Assembly (NCBI GenBank): GCA_029948255.1
Contig: JALIZF010001883.1
Coordinates: 434,001-498,000, forward strand
Length of the DNA stretch: 64,000 nucleotides
Source of the DNA: Telmatactis stephensoni
Lineage: Eukaryota > Cnidaria > Anthozoa > Actiniaria > Isophelliidae
Direction of reading: 5' to 3'
The stretch's first letter is position 1, and each line of letters starts with the position of its first letter. The notes beneath the pieces are model-generated. The model worked only from the letters and a program-made list of their open reading frames with translations, had not been told where the DNA came from and searched no databases. Shown here in pieces: positions 46,331 to 57,942 of this stretch. The translations under genes were made by a program, and so were the position numbers.

Positions 46331-47064
46331 CACAAGATCAGCTAATAATATCTGGCCGAGTTTGCAGGAAATAGAAGCGGAGAGCAGGTGCATGCTGCAG
46401 ATTTTTTTATGAATAATATAGTATCGTTCTTGTGTCAGTTCTGCTAGTCGAAAGATATATAATAAATAAACGAGCAAAATGTTTGACCACTTCAATGTAT
46501 CAATATTTGGTAAATGTACGAACAGCTTATTTTTCACGCAGATGCAGTCCTGGTAATTTATAGCTGACAGTCCTATGATATTATAGTATCTACTTTGAAT
46601 GTTTCAACAGTGTATTGAACACTCCTGTGTCCGAATTGATTCCTAGTATGATGGAACAAATTGACCGATTGGAAGGAAGCTATCTCATGCAAGGGAGGGC
46701 CATAATTTTTTGGGCTGATGTTTTGGGGAGGGTCAACATTGTTGGGTCCTCGTTTTAGACATTTTTATTAATGAGCGCTTCCCGCTCTCTTAGCTAGGGA
46801 TTATTTCAGGGGCGTTTTTCAAATTTCTCCCTCAACCTATAGAGAGGACGGGGGGGGGGGGGGGGGGAATTTTCAAATCACTTCTATTTAATATTGAGCT
46901 TTGCGGGGAGGTTCATACCCAGGGCTTCAGGGGTTTATTATTCGCTTTCTTTAGAGAGTTTTTCTCTTGTAGGCGTGTGACTCTACGAGACGATAAACCC
47001 CTGGAACCCAGGGCTAGGAGGTTCACTACTGCCAAAGGAAACTGGTAACTACACCTTCTTCAAA

Positions 47065-47164
47065 ACAAACAAGATGGCTGCCGCGTTGGTCGTGAGTGTT
47101 GGTAGAATGAAGTGATTTGGTGACTAAAACACGGGCCTTTAGGCTCTGAACCCTATGAAAAACC
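47065..47164 (+). promoter_or_regulatory. 5' region of C12orf57 with YY1-like site and upstream frame
   Basis: ACAAGATGGCTGCCGCG at 47069-47085 resembles a YY1/TISU element. Its ATG at 47074 opens a 13-residue frame (MAAALVVSVGRMK) that stops at 47115, before the main start at 47165. This may lower translation of the main frame. Confidence 0.45.
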
Positions 47165-48511
47165 ATGGCACAGAAGACAAGGAATCCTAGTATGACGGCA
47201 GAACAAATAAAGTGTAAGTGATTATGATAAACTGGTGAACATTTGGCGAAAAACGAGATATCCTCTACATGAATCGAACACGGAAATTATCCATAGGCAC
47301 CTTTCTGAAACCCGCAAATGTATTTACTCGATTTTGTGACATGATTGATGGACCTCTAGTTTAATACATTCTATCAGTACTACTAGTAGTTTTAAAATAT
47401 AAATTTAAGTTTAAATTAAGAACGTTTTGTTAGTGGGAAATAATTAATTTTTGAGAGTGAAGAAATATTAACTTACAAATGTAACTTTATAATATATTGG
47501 GGGAGAGGTGGGTTACTCAAAGATAATTGAGGGTTCAAGGCCAATCAAATTTCTCCGCCGAAAAGAAATATCTGAAATACCTTTTTCCCATAACAAAAAA
47601 GAAATCTCATGACCATGTCACGTGCACGAACTCCAAAAACAAAAATTCGTTGTTGCAGTAGCCCTACTGGTGCTCAAATCTATGTCTCTAATAATAAGCA
47701 CAGGGGTGGGGTGGGGGAATTTAGTCAGGAGTCCATAAAGTTTGTAAGCTGCTGTGTATACTATGTTTTATTCATCTGATGTTCTTCCAGGTATCTTAAA
47801 AGAAGTTATTAGTGCCTATGACACACCTGGGAATCAGCTAAGATTAAGAAAGATTCAAGAGGAGGCTGGTGATAACTTGGTTGAGATGATGCACAATTTG
47901 ATTCCTGCTGCTACAGATATTCAGCACAAAGTTATTAAGAACCATGGTTTTAATACTACTGAAGGTAATTAGGGATGTCCTGAGTCATTAGTTATAGGGG
48001 GCCTGGGACTGGTGCAAATAGAGGGGGGGGGGGGGGGGGTGTTCATAAGCAAAATTTGACCATTACCCCCTTTCCCACCACCAACCCCTATAAATAATGA
48101 CTGTTCCCTAAGAGTCCTTTTAGTCTCAATGTTGAATAGGTAATATCAACTAAATTATATAAAATATTAGGTAATTTTTACTAGTTGGCACCACATAAAT
48201 TTGAATTCATGTGAAACATCAGTTTGTCGGCTGTTGTGTGTACAGAGATTTTAAATATATCGGGTAAAATGTAGGAATCAGATCAATGGAGAGAAACATA
48301 AAATACTTATTATAACTGTTGTGGAAAGGTGGCTGATTAGTTGTTTGTTTTTATTATGTTTGTTGTAGGAGTTCTGAAGTTTACTCAGATGATACACTTT
48401 TTTGCTGAAGATGATACTGAAATGGCCGAGCTAGCTAATGAATTGAGAACCAAGTTCATCCCTCCAATGCCAATGCTTCCTTTATTCCTACCCACACTCA
48501 ATGAACCTTAA
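47165..48511 (+). CDS. C12orf57: Protein C10 (C12orf57 homologue)
   Basis: Three exons, 47165-47213, 47791-47964 and 48369-48511, with donors T|GTAAGTG and G|GTAATT and matching phases, give 121 residues (human 126). The family pattern is clear throughout: TAEQIKCILKEVISAYDTPGN, MMHNLIPAATDIQHKVIKNHGF, EGVLKFTQMI, LANELRTKFIPPMPMLP. The protein is small, predicted helical and soluble, without signal or membrane segment. In humans, loss causes a corpus callosum and eye malformation syndrome; the biochemical role is poorly known. Its retention in a cnidarian points to an old cellular role. The 3' end is a proline-rich tail PPMPMLPLFLPTLNEP. Confidence 0.93.
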
Positions 48512-49559
48512 CAAGTATTGAATTTATAATAATTTTAAGATGATTAATATGAGAATTTAATTCTATTTGTTTAGTTTAGTTAGTTATATTGAAATCTAAT
48601 AGGTATAATTGTTTTTGAAAATTCAATGATCAAATTGACTGATTTAGCTTGCTCATTGTTTTGCTATGATGTTCATGGTCACCTATCCAAAAAGAAAAAA
48701 ATAGCCATTTCCCAAGAGGATTTTCATTAATGGGAAATGTTATAAATAGTATATATTGTAGTCAAGCTAAATCAAAGCAATCTATTGTATGTACAGTATA
48801 TTGATAGCTTAAGTTCTAATGTTTATACAATAGTTAGTTTATTATCACCTAGTTGTATTTACAGGCTGACAAATAGGTTTTCCAACATTAGTTACATGTA
48901 TGGTAGAAAACTCCATCAATTTGTGAGACATGAACATTGTGTTGGATTTCGCAGTAGCCTAGCACACTATTCCTAGGACAGACTTTTGTCTATTGCAGTG
49001 CATTAGTATTAAAACAGTGGCAGAAGTGCACTGATTAGCCAAAACCCATGAATAGAATAATTAATCTGTAACAATATACAATATTATTGGATATCAAGAA
49101 AAGAAAAGAACAGAAAAGAAAGAATCAAAGAATTAAAAAAGTGAATATTACCAACATTCTAAACCAGAGGATGTCAAAATATGATGAAAAAGATCATAAT
49201 TGGAGGTTGACAAAAGAAAGGAATACATGTGACGTGCCCCTGTAATACAAACCCCAAAGGCTGGGAAACAGAACCTAATATCTCTTCATTAAAATTATTA
49301 ATTTTTCGCCATAAATATTAAAATTGAAAAAGGAAAGAGCAAACAAATTCCAAATGTACCTCATTTTATTAAGGAATATAAAACTCTAGGTACAAATATT
49401 ATATTTTTATAAATTCTCTCTCTTAAATAATTTCTTAACATTGAATATGTATATTGCAATAGCTAAACAAAGTAGGCAGAAATAAAATCTATTCTTTCAG
49501 CATTGGAATTTTTTTTTTTAAATGTATGTAGGATCCTGGGGAGTGCGACAATTGGAAAA

Positions 49560-49832
49560 GGGCAGGGATGCTCATCATACATTTTGAAGGGTGAAAATCA
49601 AGGATCTGGTACCTTTTGGGCATTTCAGACTTTAATGGAGTACCAGAGTTGGTACCTTTTAGGGTCTATTTTTGGTAAATAAAATACCTAAAACAACTAG
49701 CATTTGTTTTTGGATTGGTACCATACCTTTTAGGGGTAAAAATGAATTGCGGCCACTTCCGCCAGGATGAGACTTGGGTACCTTTTAGGGATGATTTTGA
49801 AAATGTTCAATGAGCATCCCTACTCTCTTATA
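49560..49832. mobile_element. Small TIR element with GGTACCTTTTAGGG phrases
   Basis: GCAGGGATGCTCATCAT and AATGAGCATCCCTAC are inverted ends. GGTACCTTTTAGGG or close variants occur five times inside. Confidence 0.6.
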
Positions 49833-50829
49833 TAGGAGTACCCCTCTCCCAGGGTGTACGATTTCTTTAAAAAGATATGCAACACCTTAAAATTGTGTCA
49901 ATCTTGCCACATTTCACCCTAAAAAATGCAGCAATCTCACTCTGTCACTCATTTCTAGCCTCTGGAGAAAAATGGTCTGTTAGAACTTTGAAGTCAATCT
50001 ATCTCATTTCTGATTGGTTAACTTGATTAGGCCAACCAATCAGCATCAATTACACAATTATTACAATACCTTTAAAAAGCCACCATGGTGAATTTGACTT
50101 CCATGAGTGTTATTAGTCTCATGTGTAACCCTTTTTTGTTTGTTAGTTTGTTTACAAGACCATGCAGCCATCATTTTGGTACACTCCCCTATGTAAGTTC
50201 AGTCCCCTGCAAAAGACACTTCAACAAGAGAGCAGAAAATTGGTCTCTTTTGCAAGGAAGCAATAAAGGGTTAGTGTGCAAAAGGACGGTTGTTTTTTGA
50301 GGCTAAAATATGCCCTTATATTAGCTGTATGCATCTCATTCCCAGGGCCTAGCAAGCTGAGAAGGCTCTGTGAATGAGGGCCTGATCTGGATGGATTGTA
50401 CACGTAAGTTCAATTAAGATCCCACTGCATATCTGTCCAGCATGATTGCAAACTAGGGGTGTTTCCTTCCGTTGAAAGACGACAGCCTGACTGTTGCTAA
50501 AGTGGCACTCAGAGCTGCTAATGAAATTCACTGACTGAGAAAGCTGGGCTGTCCTTTTGAAAAGAAATTGTAGGGAACAGATAGAAAGAATCCTTGGTTA
50601 CAATAATAGTAATTATAGTGACATTCACAGCTGAAAAGGACAACCCCGAGGAAGTAGAAGATTGTCACCTGGATTTTGTCTAGATATAAATAATGTACAA
50701 AAATACCATGGCGTCTTCATGTTAGCCATGCACATGTTAACACGTGCTTCTTTACAGCCAAAATCGTTGCATCGCGACCAGCAAACTACAAATCTTGTTT
50801 TGATTTTGGGTTTTTCTGAGCCGTCAATC

Positions 50830-50896
50830 AGTTTGGGGGCGGAGCTTCTTTCAAATCAACCAATCACTGAAGGAGTTTGTGAAAGCTCCGCCCCCA
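50830..50896. repeat. Short hairpin with GGGGGCGGAGCTT arms
   Basis: TGGGGGCGGAGCTTCTTTCA and TGTGAAAGCTCCGCCCCCA form an imperfect stem around an AT-rich loop containing a CCAAT motif. Confidence 0.6.
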
Positions 50897-51395
50897 AGAA
50901 TGATGGATGGATCATGTAAATCCAAAATGTAAGGGTGAACCTGGCTTTTAATAGCTTACAAATGAATATCTCAGTTTGGGAAATATAGCCTCATAACTCC
51001 TAATGACTTCTGTATATGTCATTAATAGTTGCATGTTGCTCAACACATTAATATCTGGTATTAAAACAAAACAATGAGAAATAAAACAAAAGTTTGAGAG
51101 TTTTCTCATGGTCAAATGGAAACTGCTCTAGCTAGCACCCACATTAATGATTTCCACTGTCTGAGTTTCAATATTTTTGTTTTGAAATTATTGTCTTAAT
51201 CATTGACTTGGATTAATATTTCTCTGCTACTTCCATGCATGTGATTGAAACACTGTGAAGTTAAACAAATTGTGTATAGTTCTTTTTGTGGAAAGAAACC
51301 ATTTAATAACTCTTGCATTTTAATATAAAGTTAAAATAAAGTTGGTACCAACTTACTTTCAAATCAATGTTTGTATTTTGTATATGTAATAGGAC

Positions 51396-51534
51396 TCCAT
51401 GCTTTCTAATTTGAAAATAACTGGATGAAAAAATTCCAAGAACTGCCAAAATTGGACATGGCCACAGGCCAAGTTCAATTTGTCAGTCAGGGGAATTTTT
51501 TGAGTTCAATTATTTTCAAATTGGACAAGCATGT
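51396..51534. mobile_element. Small inverted-repeat element
   Basis: CATGCTTTCTAATTTGAAAA and TTTTCAAATTGGACAAGCATG-type ends with AAAAAATTCC / GGGAATTTTTT further in. AATTGGACA phrases recur inside and downstream to 51665. Confidence 0.6.
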
Positions 51535-51905
51535 AGTTCTGTTACTTATTAATTATTAATATAGTTGCCTCTAAACCCAATAATAATATTATCAGCACTC
51601 ATCTTTATTTTTTGGTAAGCTGTCCAATTTCAAGTGTCCAGTTGAAGGAGAATTGGACAGTTAACCAAAATTGATTGATTTAGAGGCAAATTTGATTTAG
51701 AGGCATGCAGCTATATAATTCACTTCACTAGAAAAATAAACCCCAGAACTGTTGGACGTAAACTTAAGAATGCAATTTATTTTTCTAGTGAAATGTTTAT
51801 CAAGAGCTGTATAATAATTATCCATTAAAAAGATGAATGTCAATCAGTCTCTATAATAATAATTAAAAATCCTTTCAGACAAACTATTTTGAATATCAAA
51901 ATGAC

Positions 51906-51986
51906 TACCCTGCGAGCAGAGTCCCCCTTTACCTTCTAATTGTTCGCTCGATTAGAAGGTAAAGGGGGACTCTGCTCACAGGGTAC
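51906..51986. repeat. 81-bp hairpin, near-perfect
   Basis: TACCCTGCGAGCAGAGTCCC and GGGACTCTGCTCACAGGGTA, with ACCTTCTAAT / ATTAGAAGGT next, form a stem of about 35 base pairs around TGTTCGCTCG. Confidence 0.85.
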
Positions 51987-52128
51987 AAAATGACTACTTC
52001 TGTCAGCGTTTTTAAAACCAATGGCAATCAATGTACATATTTTTGTGAAATGTGCATTCAAGAAGTAATGACGACTATCAGACAAGACATACAGTCTACA
52101 GCAGTAGACTAGCTAGTTATTAGTACAT

Positions 52129-52396
52129 TAGCCTGCGTGCAGCCGTTTATTTACCCATAATAAACGTCTGCGAAACAACGCCAGAAATCCTGTTCTCTGT
52201 GACACGAAATAAGAAGCAAGACATCACAACCGGAAGAGATTAGAACGAGCCATCAACCAATCAAAGTTCATGTAAGAATTGATCTGTGCAAGAGCCAATA
52301 AGAAATCGCTTCTTATTTCGTGTCACAGAGAACAAGATTTCTGGCGTTGTTTCGCAGACGTTTATTACGGGTAAATAAATGGCTGCACGCAGGCTA
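52129..52396. mobile_element. Mutator-like MITE, 268 bp, 9-bp target duplication
   Basis: Ends TAGCCTGCGTGCAGCCG and CGGCTGCACGCAGGCTA-type; arms about 95 bases include TCTGTGACACGAAATAAGAA and its complement. TTAGTACAT is repeated exactly at 52120-52128 and 52397-52405. Ends match the solo palindrome at 738-780. Confidence 0.92.
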
Positions 52397-52724
52397 TTAG
52401 TACATGTACTTAAATCTACTCAGAGATGAATATTTAAAACTTTGTCAGCTGCATGCATAAAAAGGTTGACGACTAATACACTCCCCACATGACCACCCAC
52501 CCACCCTGATTCCCATCACCACCACCACCACCACCACAAAAAGGGTCAACCACTATACCCACTCCTAGCATAGAGCATGTTACTGACATTTTATGTGTAT
52601 TTGTGGGAGAAGTACATACTTAGATTTATGGCATACAGTTGATCGCTCTTTTCACTTTCAATCATACAAAATCTATTTTTATTTTAAATGAAACTCTTCA
52701 CTTAACATATTTTGTATATAAACA

Positions 52725-55700
52725 TCACTTTGAAGATTGAAGATCTTTGACATGTTCTTCCATATCGTCATGGACAAGATGTCGCATAAAGTGCAGACAC
52801 TGTTCATAAGTACAGAATGTTATGCTCAATGACACAGCAGCCTGTAAATTTGAATAGGACATTTTATAAATAATATTATATTGTCTTATCACATAACATG
52901 AGAGAGCATTGTGACAACATTAAAACATAGCAGCACAGGAAATCTAGCCTGCAATACAGCTGAACAAAACCCTGGTTTAGTCTATCTATGAAATAATGAA
53001 CAAAACCTTGTCCTGGACCCCCAGCATAGTTGCACAATTATATACAAATGAGTTGTCACAGCTTAAAAGGGGTCTAAGAACAGCGCAATTCTGCAGAAGC
53101 CTGTTCGTTTTTCATAGGCATGTGACCAAATGGGTCTTAGCCATCTAGACTCCTTTTGAGCTGATAGCACTCATGATGGTAGCCTATTACTAAGTTTAAG
53201 AAGTCTTGGATACATTTACGCAGCATTTTTTATCCTTTGAACAACATTAAGAAGACATTCAGCGAGCAAGTGCACACTGTCCACTAACAGTTTGTTTTGC
53301 AATCCAGACTGGTGAGACTGGGCATTGTTGGTGAGGAAACACTGAGAGATTCTCTCTCTCTGGATTTGCCGTACGTACAATCTCGTGGGTATATGATGAG
53401 TTGTCACAGCTTAAAAGGGGTTTAAGGACAGCGCAATTCTGCAGAAGCCTGTTCATTTTTCATAGGCATGTGACCAAATGAGTCTTAGCTGTCTAGACTC
53501 TTTTTGAGCTGATAGCACTCAAATATATATTATGATTGGCTCACACTGAGATTCTATGGAGAGTACTCATGGGTCTGATTACTGTGTTAGTCATTTATAC
53601 TATCAAAAATGTAAATGTAATTTAATTCAATTCAATTTAACTTTATTTTATTTTCTTTGAATGCCGTAAATCAAAGTTGAGTACTATGCTGGGGGTCCAG
53701 AACAAGGTTTTGTTCATTAATTTGGATTGCAAACAGGGTTCATATGCCCAGAAAATTCAATAAACCCAGGAGTTTCAAGGAGGATTTTCAGATTATTTCC
53801 AGGAGTTTTCTAGGAGCTTTTCACCAGTTCACTCAAGGGAAATGCATTTGCATAAGGTTTTTTACTGGCTGAGTTAAGGAATGTAAACAGACCTTTTATG
53901 CAAACATATAAGCACTTTGGAGTAAACATACACTTATTCATTTCTGTTTTCCAGGAGTTCTCCAGGAATTCATTTAAAAATCCAGGACTTTCAAGGACTT
54001 TCCAGGAAGAAAATAAAGATCCAGGATTTTCCAGGATTTCCAACAGGCGTATGAACCCTGGCAAAGCTACCCACAACATAGCATGCTCCCTAATAATTTC
54101 CTCAACAATTTTGATCTACATGTACATGGACAATCTATTTTCTCCTTCAGAATAGAATGCTCCCACAGAGGTGTCACTGATTTTAAGTCTAAAGGTAATG
54201 TTACACAGGACAATTTGCAACTGACAACAATTTCCTGCGCAACACTTGGTGAAATTGATAATTTTGCGTTAAAGTTTTTACAATTCATATCAAACATTTG
54301 CAACTTGTTCGCTAAGCAGAAATATTGCTAAAAACAGTTGCATTTTGTATTTTCCATACACTTTACAGGCAACATTTGTTGTGTGAAAAATCATTGTTGT
54401 GAATCAATGGTCCATGTAACTAAGCAATAATGAGTTTCTGCATGGTAACACTAACCTTAATAGTGCTTGGGGCAAGGCCCTTAAATAGACCAGCCATTCC
54501 CTCATATCTTAATATAGATTTAACACAGTCTATAAGACCAGTGTACTCAGGAACTCTGCCAAAGTTTGCTCTTGCTTCCTGAAATCCTTGAACCTGGAAA
54601 AATGGGGGAGGTCTGAATGCTACAAGTACTTATCAAGTCTAAACACATTAGTTATAAAAAAATACAGACTGAGGTTTTCATATGAGTGGGAAACTGATGG
54701 CACCAAATCGTGACTGTGTCAGTGACCTAACGGCTATAACATCAAAAATTTCTGTTGGACCCATGCCATGCCGTGACTGTGCTGTTTGAAATCAGCTCTA
54801 AAAGTGCCTAGTATTCTTCTCCATCTGGATGAGAAAATTATCCTTGACTGCAATTGAGCCATGATTCTTTTAAGAATACAATAATTAAAATTTACTTAAT
54901 AGGCCCGTTTTAATCAGCAGCATGGCAGTTGTAGCACTACTAACACAGACAGACTCAGTGTATTTATCACATATCTGTGAAAAATGACACACATGCACTG
55001 CTAATGAGTTGTATACAAAGTAGCTGCATACTGTCTATGTGCCTTCAGCTTATGAAAAACAATATTTAGAGGTAAGGCAACACATGACTACTTTGTTGTT
55101 TTACCTGTATTCTTTTCTTGACAATATCAATAGGAAGGATAATTCCTTTACTAATCATGCCAGAAACACCACCACACACTAGACTTTCTAGGATATCAGC
55201 AGGCTTATAGGGGTTGTGTTTCTATAAATAATAAAACAGATAAAAAAAGATAATTAAAAACAATCAAATACAAAAATGAGAAAATAGATAAATGAATAAC
55301 CAAGCTAAAGAGTAGACAGACAAGCAGGAAGGGAGGCATGGAGGAAGGAAGTAAGGCAGGAAGGAAGAACGAAAGAAGGGAGGGAGGGAGGGAGGGAGAG
55401 AGAGAACCTGGGAGAAAGGAAGGAAGGGAGGGAGGGAGGAAGGGAGGGCACTAGGGAGGGATGGAGTCAGAAAGGAAGGACGGCAGGGAGGGAGGAAGGA
55501 AGGAAGGGCAAAGGTAGGGAGGATGGGGAGAGTAAAAGGATTGGAGCAAAGGAAAGATGAATATTAAATAGATGGGAATGGAAGTTAAGGAGCTACATAG
55601 GAAGGAAAGAAAGGGAGGGAGGGAGGGAGGGAGGGAGGTAGAAAGAACGAAGGATCCAGAGATGAATGAAGGATCGAATGAATGAATTGAACAAACAAAT

Positions 55701-57898
55701 GAATGAAGGAATGATAGAAGGATGAATTGGTGACTTATAATAGGGAGCTTAAGCATGAGACCCATTTGTCAACACGGATGTCGCTGCGCGTACGTTTTTG
55801 TTCGTGTGCACGCCGTAATGGATGAAATCTTGAACGCCAGAAAGCCTCAACTAACGCTCTAGCGAGAACGGGAACCTCATCTATGACGGCACACGCACGA
55901 TCAAAAACGTACGCGTGATGTCCGTGTTAACAAAAACGTCTCCTGCTTAAGCTCTCTAATGAGTGAGTAAGACCTCTCAGCTACAGTACATGTACCTTAA
56001 TGTCAAAGGTATAATCCCAAATCAATTTAAACAGTGTATAAGATCCAAACTGTAAACCTGCATAGGGAAAGATCTGAAGAAGGGATGGAATTAAACCTAT
56101 GGAAAAATATGTGCACAGTTGAGAAAATGTTGAAATTCTGAGTTTACCTAGTGTACAATTAAAGACATCCATGCAAAAATGGAGTAAGTGACTTTGATCA
56201 AACCATGAATTTTCCTTTTGAACTGACAGATTTTTGAGTAGAATGTAATAGACTTTGATCAGTCATCATTTACTCTGTTTTTGTACCTGGACCTCTTCAA
56301 CATTCTCTTCTACTAAAAAGAAGCATAATTATCAAAATTAAATGTTATTTAACTGTTGCAACTAAAGAGTCTGTAGGTTTTATATGATTGTTAGCATATG
56401 TTATGGCCTTCATATTCATTGTTTGGCTTTATGAATGTCAAGTGAACTGTGCAATGCTGTAACTGTGTGCGTCATTGCCGTGATATCTATTTGTAAACAC
56501 GTGAAATTCCTGCTACAAATGTGCTGTAAGTGGACTGTGCCATACTCTATAAATTATGTGCTGTTGACCATGTTGTTTTTGCATTCATATCAAAACTGCT
56601 TATTGTGAATGGAACTGTTTTGCCTCCTCTATTTATAATGGAAGCTTTACCAGGAAGTTATTCTATTGAATAGTTTATAACAAAAGGAAAGGCCCAAGGA
56701 CATTATGTGATAACAATTTTTTCTCTGAAATATTTACTCTCTAGCTCCTTTAGACTCTCTCCTCTTCTTTTCCTCTCTCCTTTCCTCTCTTGAATAAACT
56801 TTCACAATAATTAACTAAAGAAACTGTAACTTGTACCTTTATAAAATGATGTGGGTCCTTCAATAGTATACATCATGCGAGCTGCCTCCATCAGACTTGA
56901 GTAGACCTTTGGTTCCCCTTGAGCTACAAGTCTTGTTCTTATTACATCTAAAGGTTGTATAGCAAATGATGCAGCACAGCCAGATAACCCACCACAAACA
57001 AAGTGAGTCACTAAGACAAAACAAACAGTAAATTATCAATGTGACATGTATATTTGATACACTACTCATTGAGTAGTGAATGAGTAGTGTATCAAATAGA
57101 GCAGATTTCGTATGAGTGCTGTAACCGTGTCAGTGCCGTGTTGTCTATAAAAACAATCGAAATTCCTACTGTAACCGTGCTGTGACCGTGCGGTGCCGTT
57201 TTCACAGTCATACGAATTTATCTACTCTATACATGTCACAACAAAAGTTCCACAGCCTGGGAGTGTCTGAATTTAAACACAGTCCAGCACTCTCACTTCT
57301 CTGCCCACCTTGCTTCCCTATAGCAAAATATTACAGCTCAAAAATGTGATCACTGTTAAATGTATTTGCATCCTTTTTGTCTCACCACCCACCAACTCAA
57401 GCACTTAGGTAAGAGTAGAGATAAGATAAGACAATCCTTAGATACTGATTGGATAACTGATTGCTAACTGATGAAAGTATGTGACTGTATACATTGTAGC
57501 TGGTCATATGTTTGGGCTTGATGCTCTATAATACTGTGAAATAATTCCTGTGTGAAGTTATAGAGCAGATTTTGGATAGGCGCTATATAAATGTTCATTA
57601 TTATTATTATCATTATTATTATTATTGTGATTTATTTCAACTTTTGATTTTCTAATGTTTCTTACAGAAATTTGCGGAAACTGACATTCCTAAGCAAAAT
57701 TCTTAGAATTTACATGGAGTCAAAAAGTGGCATTTTCTAGGCACATGAGTAGAAGGCCTTAATCACTTCACAGTTCTGGGATATAATCCACTTTTGGCAT
57801 TTTCTAATATTATTACTATTTTGGCATTTTTAAGTCCTGCCCTATGAAACTTATTAACTAGATCTTTGTGGTATCCTGCTAGGAAATCAATTATTATA

Positions 57899-57942
<44 letters not shown>

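Larger units (their letters stand above)
48512..52724. other. Intergenic region C12orf57 to SLC25A19 (3' sides)
   Basis: No gene is supported. Small TIR elements at 49560-49832, 51396-51534 and 52129-52396 and hairpins at 50830-50896 and 51906-51986 are listed separately. A (CAC)n run is near 52516-52540. AATAAA for SLC25A19 is on the minus strand at about 52678-52683. Confidence 0.55.

Noticed and set aside
55451..55765. A 104-codon Ser/Pro/Leu-rich minus-strand frame
   Set aside because: Antisense reading of the GGAAGGGA minisatellite.
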